Counted from the first letter of the stretch, positions 26,934-35,306 are shown. The stretch: 45,748 nt of DNA from Chloroflexota bacterium (GCA_030613785.1 JAUWLF010000023.1:1-45748); one strand, 5' to 3'. Numbers and translations: made by a program. Notes: generated by a model not told the origin, from the sequence alone.

Positions 26934-27917
26934 ATGTCAAACGACGTTCTAGTGATAGCGGAGATCCGGGATGGTACTCCGAAGAAGATCAGCTTCGAGA
27001 TGATCGGCGAGGGAAAGGGAATCGCTGAGCAGTTGGGTGGTGCTGTGGCCGCAGTCGTTCTCGGCCAAGGAATCGCCCACGCTGCCCAGCCACTGGCTCA
27101 ACACGGCGCTGATACGGTGTACCTCGCTGAAGATCCGGGCCTGGCAGACTATACAGCCGAAGGCTACACAAACGTGTTGGCCAATCTGGTGACGGAAACC
27201 GACCCTGCGCTTGTCCTCATAGGAGCAACCATTCAAGGCAAGGACCTGGCACCCAGATTGGCAGCCAGGCTGGGGGTCGGCTTGGCCTCTGATTGCACGG
27301 GTTTTGAGCTACGGGACGGAGAGTTGCTCATCACCAGGCCCATCTACGCCGGAAAAGCCATTGCCACGGTCAAGGAATCGACCAGACCGTACATGGCCAC
27401 GGTCAGACCGAACATCTTCGCTCCTCCAGAAGCCGATATCTCCCACGTTGCCTCTGTGGAGAAGATCCCCGCCGATCCAGGAGACTTACGGGCCAAAGTG
27501 ATAGACTTGATCAGGCAGGCTGGCGAACGGATCGAACTGACGGAGGCTGACATCGTGGTCTCGGGAGGACGGGGACTCAAGGATCCAAAGAACTTTGCCT
27601 TGATAGAGGAACTGGCCCGTGTACTAGGCGCGGCTGTGGGTGCTTCCCGCGCTACAGTTGATGCGGGGTGGAAGGATCACAGCTACCAGGTGGGTCAAAC
27701 AGGCAAAGTCGTGACCCCCACGCTGTACATCGCTTGTGGCATCTCCGGTGCCATCCAGCACCTTGCCGGGATGAAGACATCAAAGTACATCATCGCCATC
27801 AACAAGGACCCTGACGCCCCGATCTTCAAGGTAGCAGACTACGGCATTGTTGCGGATCTCTTCAAGGCGGTCCCAGTACTGACTGAGGAGTTCAAGAAGA
27901 TGAAGGCTGAGGCATAG
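26934..27917 (+). CDS. etfA: Electron transfer flavoprotein, alpha subunit
   Basis: Alpha subunit of ETF. The 327 aa protein has an N-terminal Rossmann-like half ([20 protein letters not shown]) and the conserved C-terminal FAD domain: [20 protein letters not shown] near residues 205-224, [36 protein letters not shown] near residues 251-275, and [21 protein letters not shown]. Its start is the ATG at 26934 with CGGAGGGA ahead; the frame also runs back into etfB. There is no sign of an extra ferredoxin domain. A GC-rich hairpin follows 33 bp after the stop, so the acyl-CoA dehydrogenase-etfB-etfA unit appears closed. Confidence 0.95.
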   Translation: MSNDVLVIAEIRDGTPKKISFEMIGEGKGIAEQLGGAVAAVVLGQGIAHAAQPLAQHGADTVYLAEDPGLADYTAEGYTNVLANLVTETDPALVLIGATIQGKDLAPRLAARLGVGLASDCTGFELRDGELLITRPIYAGKAIATVKESTRPYMATVRPNIFAPPEADISHVASVEKIPADPGDLRAKVIDLIRQAGERIELTEADIVVSGGRGLKDPKNFALIEELARVLGAAVGASRATVDAGWKDHSYQVGQTGKVVTPTLYIACGISGAIQHLAGMKTSKYIIAINKDPDAPIFKVADYGIVADLFKAVPVLTEEFKKMKAEA

Positions 27918-27950
27918 GAGGAGTCGTCTCTCCGGCGTTGAGAACCGCGT

Positions 27951-27974
27951 CGCCCCGCTGGCCTCAGCGGGGCG
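27951..27974 (+). terminator. Hairpin terminator after etfA
   Basis: Ten-base perfect stem CGCCCCGCTG / CAGCGGGGCG around a GCCT loop, followed by GCTTCGTT. The stem is strong but the T-run is poor. Confidence 0.72.
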
Positions 27975-28033
27975 GCTTCGTTATCGTAGATGAGGGAATA
28001 TCAGGCACGCGACTTGGCCCACACGCAACTCCT

Positions 28034-28062
28034 TTGCCTCAGACCCCTCACTGTGCTAGACT
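28034..28062 (+). promoter_or_regulatory. Promoter of the radical SAM-yggT operon
   Basis: TTGCCT (28034-28039), 17 bp, TAGACT (28057-28062), with an extended -10 TGC directly upstream of TAGACT. The predicted start near 28069 leaves a 14-base leader holding GGAGGAAG and supports the TTG start at 28083. Confidence 0.65.
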
Positions 28063-28082
28063 TCTCTCACGGAGGAAGATCT

Positions 28083-29699
28083 TTGGACTGGAACAGCGTC
28101 TCTCAAGCCAGGCGCAGGCTGGAAAAGGAGCAAGGCACGATATTCAAGGATTGGGGAGGCCGTATTCCCATCGCCCTGGTCTATCCCAACACCTACCGGA
28201 TCGGGATGTCTAATCTCGGCCTGCACGTCATCTATCGCCTCCTCAACGATTCTCCGCATGTCGTCTGTGAGAGGGTCTTCTATCACAGGAACGATCGTCG
28301 TGCCATATCTTTGGAGTCGCAGCGGGCGTTGCGCGACTTCGCTGTGCTCGCTTTCTCTCTCTCGTTCGAGATGGACTACTTCAACGTCATCGCCTTGTTG
28401 CGGCAGGGCGGAATCCCACTTTCGTCGCAGGAGAGGGATGAACGCCTTCCACTACTCATCGGAGGGGGACCCTGCGTTACGGCCAACCCCGAGCCACTGG
28501 CGCCAGTTTTCGATGCTTTCGTCATTGGGGAAGGGGAGCCCGTTCTGCCAAGGCTGACCGAGACATTGAGACAGAACATTAACGCCGACCGCGAGGAACT
28601 GCTCAGGCGCTTGGCCGCCATTCCGGGCATCTATGTTCCACACCTCTATGACGTCAAGAGAGATGACGAGCGCGCTATGGAGATCCGACCACCATCTGGA
28701 GTGCCTTATCCGGTAGAGCGTCAGTGGGTGTCCAACTTGGACGCCTATCCCGCCAGCTCTGCCATCCTGACCGAGGACACAGAATTCGGTGACATGTATC
28801 TCTTGGAAGTCACCCGAGGCTGCGCCAGACGCTGCCGCTTCTGCCTGGCCGGCGTCATCTACCTACCCTCACGCGAGCGAAGCCTCGACACCCTGTTGGC
28901 CTTGGGGAGGCGCGGCTTGAAGTGGCGACCGAGATTAGGTCTGATAGGTGCTTCGCTGTCGGACTACTCTCACATAGAGGAGTTGGCGACCGGGCTACGT
29001 GACATGGGAGCCGCGATATCCGTTGCTTCTCTGCGGGTTGATCCTCTCCCCGAGCCGCTGCTCCAAGCCCTGGCTGAGAGCCATGTACAGACCCTCACCG
29101 TCGCTCCAGAGGCCGGCTCGCAGAGCTTGCGTCGCAGAATAGGAAAGGGCATTTCCACAGACCAAATCATGCATGCCGCAGAGCTGGCATCCCGATACAA
29201 CTTCCCCCACTTGAAACTGTACTTCATGCTCGGATTGCCAACCGAGACCGACCAAGATGCGGAACAGATAGTTGACCTGCTCAGAGCGATCAGGAAAACG
29301 TTCACTCGACGCTTGACGGTCAACGTGACGCCCTTCGTCCCCAAACCTCAGACTCTCTTTCAGCGCACAGCCATGGCTCCCCTGGAAGTGCTGGAGCGAC
29401 GCCTGCATTATGTCAAGCGTCATCTGGGTTCGATGAACATTGCCGTCAGATCTGACAGCAGCCGATGGGCTCAGGTGCAGGCTGTCCTGGCACGCGGTGA
29501 CAGGCGCGTGGGCGAAGCCCTGATGAGCATCCCGAACCAGAACTTGTCCTCCTGGCGAAAGGCGCTGGAAGCCGCAGGTTTGGAGGTGCAACCTCTCCTG
29601 GCGAGCCGATCTGAGGACGAGATACTCCCCTGGGCCACTGTGTCCAGCGGGATGGGCACGGCGGCGCCGAGATGCAATCTGGCGCAGGAGGCAGTGTGA
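28083..29699 (+). CDS. Radical SAM protein with B12-binding-type N-terminal domain
   Basis: A 538 aa protein. The N-terminal 200 residues (IALVYPNTYRIGMSNLGLHV, then LAFSLSFEMDYFNVIALLR and LLIGGGPCVTANPEPLAP) form the Rossmann-type domain found before radical SAM cores in the cobalamin-binding class. The iron-sulfur motif is C247-x3-C251-x2-C254 (RGCARRCRFC). TVAPEAGSQSLRRRIGKG and LKLYFMLGLPTETDQDAEQI are later barrel motifs. It resembles the uncharacterised rSAM proteins that are often fused or paired with a DUF2344 partner; I see no such partner nearby. The TTG at 28083 has GGAGGAAG at ideal spacing, and an upstream ATG at 27990 lies before the promoter. The stop overlaps pgeF. Substrate unknown; tRNA, rRNA or protein modification are possibilities. 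Confidence 0.85.
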   Translation: MDWNSVSQARRRLEKEQGTIFKDWGGRIPIALVYPNTYRIGMSNLGLHVIYRLLNDSPHVVCERVFYHRNDRRAISLESQRALRDFAVLAFSLSFEMDYFNVIALLRQGGIPLSSQERDERLPLLIGGGPCVTANPEPLAPVFDAFVIGEGEPVLPRLTETLRQNINADREELLRRLAAIPGIYVPHLYDVKRDDERAMEIRPPSGVPYPVERQWVSNLDAYPASSAILTEDTEFGDMYLLEVTRGCARRCRFCLAGVIYLPSRERSLDTLLALGRRGLKWRPRLGLIGASLSDYSHIEELATGLRDMGAAISVASLRVDPLPEPLLQALAESHVQTLTVAPEAGSQSLRRRIGKGISTDQIMHAAELASRYNFPHLKLYFMLGLPTETDQDAEQIVDLLRAIRKTFTRRLTVNVTPFVPKPQTLFQRTAMAPLEVLERRLHYVKRHLGSMNIAVRSDSSRWAQVQAVLARGDRRVGEALMSIPNQNLSSWRKALEAAGLEVQPLLASRSEDEILPWATVSSGMGTAAPRCNLAQEAV

Positions 29700-30490
29700 T
29701 GATGCGCCACGCAGTGAATGGCATTCCGTACTATAGCTTTGAGGCACTGTCTGCCTGTGGAGAAGTGATCAATGCAATCTTCACCCGCTTGGGGGGGCTG
29801 AGCGGCCTTCCCTTTGCAGAACTGAATGTGGGACGCCTAGTTGGTGATGATGCAGCGGCGGTCGAGGCCAACCATCGTTTGATCTATGCAACTCTCAACA
29901 TCTCCGGAAAGCAAGTGGTCACGGCACGGCAGGTGCACGGCAACAACGTGGCAATTGTCAGCGCTGCCGATGGGGACACGGTCGTGCCAGACACAGACGG
30001 CCTGATCACGAGCACGTGTGGCCTAAGCTTGATGCTACGCTTCGCTGACTGCCTGCCCATCTTTCTCTACGATCCACAGAACCGTGCCATAGGTCTGGCC
30101 CATGCAGGGTGGCGGGGGACAGCCGCCAGAATAGCCGAGCGAATGGTGTCCGCGATGGTCGAGGTCGTGGGCAGCGAGCCATCGAAGATGATCGCCGGCC
30201 TGGGGCCGGCAGTTGGACCTTGTTGCTACGAGGTCGGCCCGGACGTAGCGGACCTTCTGAGACCCGGTCTCAAGGATTGGCAAGCTGTAGTTCTTCCTGC
30301 GGCGAAAAACGCGTACCACGTGGACTTGTGGGAGGCCAATCGCCAGCAACTGATGCAGGTAGGTCTCACCAATGTCGAGGTAAGCCACCTCTGCACTGCC
30401 TGTCACACAGACGAGTTCTTTTCACACCGAGCGGAGAAGGAATCAAGTGGCAGGTTCGCAGCCGTGATGGGAATCAGGAAAGCAGTATGA
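29699..30490 (+). CDS. pgeF: PgeF/YfiH-family (laccase-domain) protein
   Basis: Multicopper-like fold family formerly called laccase-domain or polyphenol oxidase; known members act as purine nucleoside phosphorylase/adenosine deaminase or edit wrong amino acids in the peptidoglycan precursor. The zinc-site motifs are present: RQVHGNNV near residues 81-88, RFADCLPIFLYDP near residues 113-125, LAHAGWRGTAARIAERM, GPCCYEVGPDV, and CTACHTDEFFSHRAEK near residues 236-251. The ATG at 29699 overlaps the stop of the radical SAM gene (TGATG), and a second ATG follows at once; AGGAGG lies upstream. Its stop overlaps yggS. The pgeF-yggS-yggT order is the classic neighbourhood found near ftsZ in many bacteria. 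Confidence 0.92.
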   Translation: MMRHAVNGIPYYSFEALSACGEVINAIFTRLGGLSGLPFAELNVGRLVGDDAAAVEANHRLIYATLNISGKQVVTARQVHGNNVAIVSAADGDTVVPDTDGLITSTCGLSLMLRFADCLPIFLYDPQNRAIGLAHAGWRGTAARIAERMVSAMVEVVGSEPSKMIAGLGPAVGPCCYEVGPDVADLLRPGLKDWQAVVLPAAKNAYHVDLWEANRQQLMQVGLTNVEVSHLCTACHTDEFFSHRAEKESSGRFAAVMGIRKAV

Positions 30491-31227
30491 CGGACATCGG
30501 AGCCAACCTCGAAAGACTGAACGAACGCATAGCGGCGGCGGCGGTCCGCGCGGGTCGGGCGACTGAGGAGATCACACTCGTTGCGGTGACGAAGACTCTC
30601 CCCGCGGAGCGGATCAGGGAGTCATTGTCTGCTGGACTGAGAGAGTTTGGCGAGAACCGGGTACAGGAAGCGGAGCCAAAGATAACGTGGTTTCGAGAAA
30701 GGGGTATCCGACTCAGGTGGCACATGGTGGGTCACATGCAGCGGAACAAGGCAAGGAAGGCGATCCAGCTCTTCGACATGATAGACTCCGTGGATAGCTT
30801 GCGCCTGGCCCGCGAGATCAGTCACCGTTGCGAGGCTGCGGGAATCACAATGCCCACACTACTGGAAATCAACCTCTCCGGTGAGGCCAGCAAGTATGGC
30901 TTTCTGGTACAAGAGGGAAAACGCGAACAAGAAGATCTGCTTCTGAGCGCCGTGGAAGAGATCGCGGTGCTCCCCAATCTGGAGTTGCAGGGTTTGATGA
31001 CCATGGCTCCCTTTGGGGCCCGTGAGGAAGTACTTCGTTCTTGTTTCGGTCGCCTGAGATCCCTCCTCGACACACTGAAGGGATCCTTCGGCGACATTGA
31101 CTGGCGACACCTATCCATGGGCATGACCGATGACTTCGAGGTAGCTATCGAGGAAGGAGCTACCATGATACGGGTGGGCCGCGCCATATTCGGTGAGAGG
31201 AAAGACCGTTGGGAGGACAAGACATGA
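30487..31227 (+). CDS. yggS: Pyridoxal-phosphate homeostasis protein YggS/YlmE
   Basis: A single-domain alanine-racemase-like barrel that binds PLP and balances vitamin B6 and amino-acid pools; no racemase activity is known. The 246 aa protein has the PLP lysine at K36 (LVAVTKT), FGENRVQEAEPK near residues 55-66, RWHMVGHMQRNKARK near residues 78-92, where most homologues have HxIGxLQxNK, and the end motif MGMTDDFEVAIEEGATMIRVGRAIFG near residues 212-237. A longer frame runs back through pgeF; the ATG at 30487, in an ATGA overlap, is the family start. It overlaps yggT in the same way. Confidence 0.94.
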   Translation: MTDIGANLERLNERIAAAAVRAGRATEEITLVAVTKTLPAERIRESLSAGLREFGENRVQEAEPKITWFRERGIRLRWHMVGHMQRNKARKAIQLFDMIDSVDSLRLAREISHRCEAAGITMPTLLEINLSGEASKYGFLVQEGKREQEDLLLSAVEEIAVLPNLELQGLMTMAPFGAREEVLRSCFGRLRSLLDTLKGSFGDIDWRHLSMGMTDDFEVAIEEGATMIRVGRAIFGERKDRWEDKT

Positions 31228-31493
31228 CCATCCAAACCATCCTAATCCAGACCCTGGATCTGATCTTCACGTTCCTCTATCTGGCCATCATGGCCAGGAT
31301 AATCCTCTCCTGGTTCAGAATTGACCCCTATCATCCCGTCTCCGTGTTTCTGTTCCGGCTCACCGAGCCTATCCTGTCCCCTTTTCGCAATATCATCCCT
31401 CCCATGGGCATGATTGACCTCAGCCCCATCGTAGCCCTCATTGTGCTGGGCATAGTCCAACAAATACTGTTCTTCGTCATACGAGGCCTGTGA
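31224..31493 (+). CDS. yggT: YggT-family membrane protein
   Basis: A small two-helix membrane protein of 89 aa (helices about 10-30 and 65-85). The conserved centre is RIILSWFRIDPYHPVSVFLF followed by LTEPILSPFRNIIPPMG, the YggT signature. The family is linked by neighbourhood to division and envelope genes (sepF/ylm region) and has been tied to osmotic or division functions, though its mechanism is unclear. The ATG at 31224 overlaps the yggS stop and has GGGAGG eight to nine bases ahead. Downstream comes the DUF167 gene. Confidence 0.92.
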   Translation: MTIQTILIQTLDLIFTFLYLAIMARIILSWFRIDPYHPVSVFLFRLTEPILSPFRNIIPPMGMIDLSPIVALIVLGIVQQILFFVIRGL

Positions 31494-31494
31494 G

Positions 31495-31839
31495 ATGAGA
31501 TCAAGGACGGGTGTCGTCCCCACTCATGACACCGTCGCAGATGGTGCTGGCCTCGCGAACGACGCCCTAGTCCTCAAGGTCCGCGTGATCCCCAGGGCCT
31601 CCAGCAACGAGATCGTGGGCTTCGATGGTGAGACACTGAAAGTGAGGTTGACGGCCCCTCCTGTGGAAGGAAAGGCCAACCGGGCGCTGGTCAAACTACT
31701 GGCGAAGACTTTGGGGGTGAGGAAGAGCGGGGTGGAGATAGTCTCGGGCCACAGTGGACGCCTCAAGATGGTCAGGCTAGAAGGCACGGACAGGGATGCA
31801 CCGTTGCGCCAGATTTGTCAACTCAGGGAAAAGAGATGA
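31495..31839 (+). CDS. DUF167 (YggU) family protein
   Basis: A small cytoplasmic protein of 114 aa. The family pattern is complete: VLKVRVIPRASSNEIVGFDG, LKVRLTAPPVEGKANRALVK near residues 48-67, LAKTLGVRKSGVEIVSGHSG and RLKMVRLEG. Its biochemical role is not established. About 25 polar N-terminal residues precede the domain, so translation might start later than the ATG at 31495. It starts one base after the yggT stop and ends the plus-strand operon; the next gene converges from the other strand 15 bp away. Confidence 0.88.
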   Translation: MRSRTGVVPTHDTVADGAGLANDALVLKVRVIPRASSNEIVGFDGETLKVRLTAPPVEGKANRALVKLLAKTLGVRKSGVEIVSGHSGRLKMVRLEGTDRDAPLRQICQLREKR

Positions 31840-31854
31840 GCCGTCACTGCGAGG

Positions 31855-34041
31855 CTACGAACTCCAGAATGGCTCCTGCTCCAGTTCTGGGCTATTGGTC
31901 AGGTTGCTGACCTCTCCCCCTTGTGCATTCATGACATACAGATCCCAGTTGCCATCCCTATCCGAATAGAACACTATCCCGAATCCGTCCTCCACCCACG
32001 TAGGGCCATGGTCGTCAGCCGGCGGATAGTCAGTTAGGTTCCTCTGCTCGCTCCCATCGGCATTCATGACGTAGATCTCCATGTTCCCGTCCCGAAAGGA
32101 CTCGAGCGCTATCAACGACCCGTCTGGAGACCACGCGGGAGACAGATCCAAGACCGCGTTGCGAGTCAGGCGAATCTCCTGCGAGCCGTCCGCATTCATC
32201 ACGTAGATCTCCAAGTTGCCATCCCGCTCAGAGACAAAGGCTATCTTCGAGCCGTCGGGTGACCAAGCAGGCGCGTAGTCGGGCGCCTCGTTGAAGGTCA
32301 TTCGGGCTGGCTGAGAACCGTCAGAGTTCATCATATACAGTTCCCAGTTGCCGTCACGCAGGGACGAAAACGCCACCTTCGCCCCATCCGGTGAGAGAGA
32401 AGGCGTCCAATCGGCCGCTAGATTGTTCGTCAGATTCAGCGCTTCTGAGCCGTCCGCGTTCATACGGTAGATCTCTTTGTTGCCGTCCTGTTCAGACACG
32501 AAGACCAGCCAGCGATGATCGTGGGACCAGACAGGAGAGCTGTCGTCCGTATCATTCTCCGTCAGCCGGCTCCTGAGCGTACCATCCCTCGACATGGCGT
32601 AGATCTCCCAGTTGCCATCCTCTTCGTCCCACAACATATGGACAATATCCAGGGTAGGTGGCAGCGGCGTGGGGATGGGAGTAGGTGTGAATCGGTTGTC
32701 AGTTGTGGGAGTCACCAGAACAAAGGACAGCGTGGAGGCGCTACTGGTCTCCGCGGGTGTGGCACTGGGTTGATTTGTTGCTGCATGGGGCTGCCACGAG
32801 GCTAGACACCAAAAGATGACGCTGGTCACTGCTAACAGGCCGATGAGAGGCCACAGGAACCTGCCCACCCAGTCACCTGCGGTGGCCGCCACCTGTTTCG
32901 TTCGCCCGGTCCCGAGCACAGAGTCCAGCTTCCGCTGAGCACCAACCCAGATCCTCACCAGCTCAACCCTGAAGCGGTAGCTCATGGCGCCCAACCGCTC
33001 CAGCACATCCTTGTCCACCAACTCCTGGCATCCAGCGGCTATCTCGGACGTGGAGAGCTCTGCTCCGCGACGCCCGAGGAGATATCGTAGGTCCTGCTCC
33101 AACAAGACTCCGTGAGCACCGCGGACAGCTGCGGACGCGGAGAGCACCAACCTGGCTGTGGATGAACAGATATCCCACACCCGCTCCAGGTACTCCGACG
33201 CCAGTACGATGGCCTCGTCAACGGCTGCTTCAACATCGCGAGCGGATACTCGCCCCTCAAGAGCACACCGGTCGAAGATGACTTGACAGAGCAACTGGAT
33301 GAAATGGGGATGCCCTGAGGAGAGTTCTATGATCCGCCTCACGGCATGATAATCCCACTCCAGCACGCCCCTCGTAGGCTCGACAACCAGATCCCTGGAA
33401 GCCCCGTCATCGATGGGACCCAGCCTCCACCGAAAGGCCTCGCCGAACAGCGCGGGCCAGCTTTCGGGCCAATCCTCCAGCGCCAGTACGAGGCTCAGCT
33501 TCAGGCCGCTCTCCATCAGAAGGGCAAGATACGCATAGAAGCTCTCCCTCAACGATCCTTCGCCGGCTTCCAGAGACTCGACCCCATCGAAAGCCAGCAC
33601 TATCCGCTTCCGTCTGAGAGCCTTGTACACCCGCGGGAGGAATACTTCGTGGAACTCATTTGCGTTGGCTAGGAAATCGTTGAGTTCAGGCCTGGAGAAT
33701 GACCCCTCTCTCCGCTCATCCAGCGTTGCTGCTATGCTCGTCGCCGCGCGCCACAACAGGGAACCGAGATTGTCGTGTTCCTCCAACGATAGGTCAACGA
33801 GAAGGACACTTTGTGGCAGATGGTGCTCCAGTTGGCGCAGAAGGGAACTCTTCCCCATGCGGTAGCTACCCTGGATCACCACAACTCGCTTGATCCCTCT
33901 TGCCCCCAGCGCCTCCCTGGCCCACGCCAGCACGTCTTCTCGCCCAAAGAATAGGGCGCCATCGATCACAGGCTCGTCTATGATGTAGGGGTTCTCTGAC
34001 GCCCGTTCGTTTTCCACGTCAAACCCTCGGCCAGGAGTCAC
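31855..34041 (-). CDS. AAA-type ATPase fused through a membrane helix to a TolB-like propeller
   Basis: A 728 aa protein with three parts. Residues 25-340 are a P-loop ATPase of the STAND/archaeal-ATPase type: FFGRED entry, Walker A GSYRMGKS at 58-65, Walker B IVLAFDGVE at 147-155, then a winged-helix-like stretch to about 385. One membrane helix lies near residues 393-413 (FLWPLIGLLAVTSVIFWCLA), followed by a Ser/Thr/Pro-rich linker (TPTPIPTPLPP). From about residue 470 to the end are six PD40 repeats, each built on DGNxEIYxMNxDG and SPDG motifs, a complete six-bladed propeller expected outside the membrane. The family cannot be named more closely. Start GTG at 34041 or GTG at 34017 (better GAGGG site). 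It lies 18 bp after the zinc-ribbon gene on the same strand. A membrane-spanning sensor is plausible but inferred. Confidence 0.85.
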   Translation of the reverse strand: MTPGRGFDVENERASENPYIIDEPVIDGALFFGREDVLAWAREALGARGIKRVVVIQGSYRMGKSSLLRQLEHHLPQSVLLVDLSLEEHDNLGSLLWRAATSIAATLDERREGSFSRPELNDFLANANEFHEVFLPRVYKALRRKRIVLAFDGVESLEAGEGSLRESFYAYLALLMESGLKLSLVLALEDWPESWPALFGEAFRWRLGPIDDGASRDLVVEPTRGVLEWDYHAVRRIIELSSGHPHFIQLLCQVIFDRCALEGRVSARDVEAAVDEAIVLASEYLERVWDICSSTARLVLSASAAVRGAHGVLLEQDLRYLLGRRGAELSTSEIAAGCQELVDKDVLERLGAMSYRFRVELVRIWVGAQRKLDSVLGTGRTKQVAATAGDWVGRFLWPLIGLLAVTSVIFWCLASWQPHAATNQPSATPAETSSASTLSFVLVTPTTDNRFTPTPIPTPLPPTLDIVHMLWDEEDGNWEIYAMSRDGTLRSRLTENDTDDSSPVWSHDHRWLVFVSEQDGNKEIYRMNADGSEALNLTNNLAADWTPSLSPDGAKVAFSSLRDGNWELYMMNSDGSQPARMTFNEAPDYAPAWSPDGSKIAFVSERDGNLEIYVMNADGSQEIRLTRNAVLDLSPAWSPDGSLIALESFRDGNMEIYVMNADGSEQRNLTDYPPADDHGPTWVEDGFGIVFYSDRDGNWDLYVMNAQGGEVSNLTNSPELEQEPFWSS

Positions 34042-34059
34042 CGTGTGGGGCTCCGCACG

Positions 34060-34767
34060 CTATGTGAGAGAATGTAAGATACGCTCACAACTACCGCAGA
34101 AGACCAGATCCTGACCTCTGCGAACCTTCTGAGCCAGGCTGGTTGGCAAAGCGAGCCCACAACCTTGACATATGCCGTTCTTGAGAAGAGCTATCGCCTG
34201 CCCGCCCTTACGACGGCGAAGGTCCTCGTACACGGACAAGTCCTCTTCACACACATCAAGAAGAGCTCTGCCCCGCTCCTTCTCTAGAGCTTCCAGCCTA
34301 GATTCCAACTCTCCCGCGCGCCTGCGCAGGTCGCCTTGCATCGCCTCCCATTCACGCTCCAGGCGTCGCACATGCTCGTTGGCTTCCCTGGAGGATGCCT
34401 CCCGGTCCTCAACCTCCGCCATCGCCTCCAAGGTCTTATCCTCGATGTCTGACTGCCGACGCTCCAGGTACTCCAGCTCCCGTTCTAGGCCAGCAAGTTC
34501 CTTGGGATTGGTGACCCGCCCTCCGTAAAGCACTTCTTTGGTGCCTACGATCTTGCTCGCAATCCCCTCTAAGTCCAGTTCCAGGGTACGGAGTTCGGCT
34601 CGCGGTTCGCGCAATCTGTCTTCTTCCCCAGCCACCTTGCGTCTGGCTGACAACAACTCTGTGTCTTCCTCCAACTGGACCTCAATCTGCGCCAAGGCGC
34701 GTCTCTTCTCATCCACTTCCGCATCAATCAGTTGCAAGTTGTAGAGTGATTCAACCCTGCTGACCAC
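34060..34767 (-). CDS. Coiled-coil protein with C4 zinc ribbon
   Basis: A 235 aa protein with a long antiparallel coiled coil (residues about 5-170, rich in Glu, Leu and Arg) and a C-terminal zinc ribbon (ICQGCGLALP, then LVFCGSCERILH, four cysteines). The segment YGGRVTNPKELAGLERELEYL near residues 80-100 is the conserved turn of the CT398-like/DUF164 zinc-ribbon family, whose members bind sigma-54 or export proteins in some species; the role here is unknown. The start is GTG with GAGGG seven bases upstream. It has its own promoter and a leader with a small upstream ORF, and it heads a two-gene unit with the ATPase-propeller gene. Confidence 0.87.
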   Translation of the reverse strand: MVSRVESLYNLQLIDAEVDEKRRALAQIEVQLEEDTELLSARRKVAGEEDRLREPRAELRTLELDLEGIASKIVGTKEVLYGGRVTNPKELAGLERELEYLERRQSDIEDKTLEAMAEVEDREASSREANEHVRRLEREWEAMQGDLRRRAGELESRLEALEKERGRALLDVCEEDLSVYEDLRRRKGGQAIALLKNGICQGCGLALPTSLAQKVRRGQDLVFCGSCERILHSLT

Positions 34768-34785
34768 GACATCGCCCTCATCGGT

Positions 34786-34815
34786 TCACGTCGTAACTTG
34801 TCTGCTGCTGATCAT
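34786..34815 (-). CDS. Possible leader peptide upstream of the zinc-ribbon gene
   Basis: A nine-codon ORF (MISSRQVTT, then TGA) in the predicted leader. GAGGG lies seven bases before its ATG, and the same GAGGG-N7 arrangement precedes the real GTG start. The initiation region is duplicated: the word TCGCCCTCATC (plus strand) occurs at 34772-34782 and 34820-34830, and TCATCGGTTC at 34778-34787 and 34812-34821. It may be a true leader peptide or a by-product of the duplication. Confidence 0.35.
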   Translation of the reverse strand: MISSRQVTT

Positions 34816-34839
34816 CGGTTCGCCCTCATCTTGGCGACA

Positions 34840-34868
34840 ATTGTACTCTACTCTGGCGCAGCATACAA
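34840..34868 (-). promoter_or_regulatory. Promoter of the zinc-ribbon/ATPase-propeller unit
   Basis: Minus strand: TTGTAT (34863-34868), 17 bp, TACAAT (34840-34845). The predicted start is near 34833, giving a leader of about 65 bases. Confidence 0.7.
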
Positions 34869-34924
34869 GGATTTCGTCGGCGCCCCACGCCATCGGTACC
34901 TGCCAGGAATGACGAGTCCTACAC

Positions 34925-35265
34925 GCTGAGAGTGCGGAAAAGAACTCCCTGGGTTCTTGGTGGAATGTGGAAACCGTAGCGGCCCCAGCAAGAGGTGATG
35001 GCCCTCTCACCCGGCACAACGAACGACCACGGTGTGCGCTGAGCGACGACGTCTGTCTAGCCGCACGGCATGCCGTGCGGCTGGGGAGTCAGCTTGGCCT
35101 CTCAGACAGATGGCACACGTCCCTGGCTGACGGGCACGCTGGATTGAGTATCTAGGAAAAGCCCGACACCGTCATGGTGCGGCGGGGCTTGTTGCCCACC
35201 TGGCCCCTGCAGCGAGCCCCTCTGGAATTGAGCAGAGTGCCGCGCCGCGACGAATGGCGGCACCA
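34925..35265 (+). repeat. Diverged ~330 bp repeat, copy B
   Basis: Partner of copy A at 2776-3110 in the same orientation (blocks listed there). This copy holds a perfect 20 bp palindrome (35061-35080) and a terminator-like stem (35161-35188, CACC/GGTG inside GCCC/GGGC, preceded by AAAA). It lies in the 440 bp gap between two divergent promoters, with no gene inside. Protein-like reading frames are short and do not match between copies. Confidence 0.6.
35061..35080. repeat. Perfect 20 bp palindrome inside repeat copy B
   Basis: CCGCACGGCATGCCGTGCGG reads the same on both strands. The matching part of copy A (2919-2938) keeps only the outer pairs, including one G-T pair. It could be a protein-binding site, a cruciform, or an RNA stem. 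Confidence 0.7.
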
Positions 35266-35306
35266 ACAGAGCAAGGAAGCGTTATTCGACAGCCTCACGC
35301 ACTCCC

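Noticed and set aside
31900..32640. DNA-level tandem repeats of about 130 bp
   Set aside because: They encode the PD40 repeats of the propeller and need no separate explanation.
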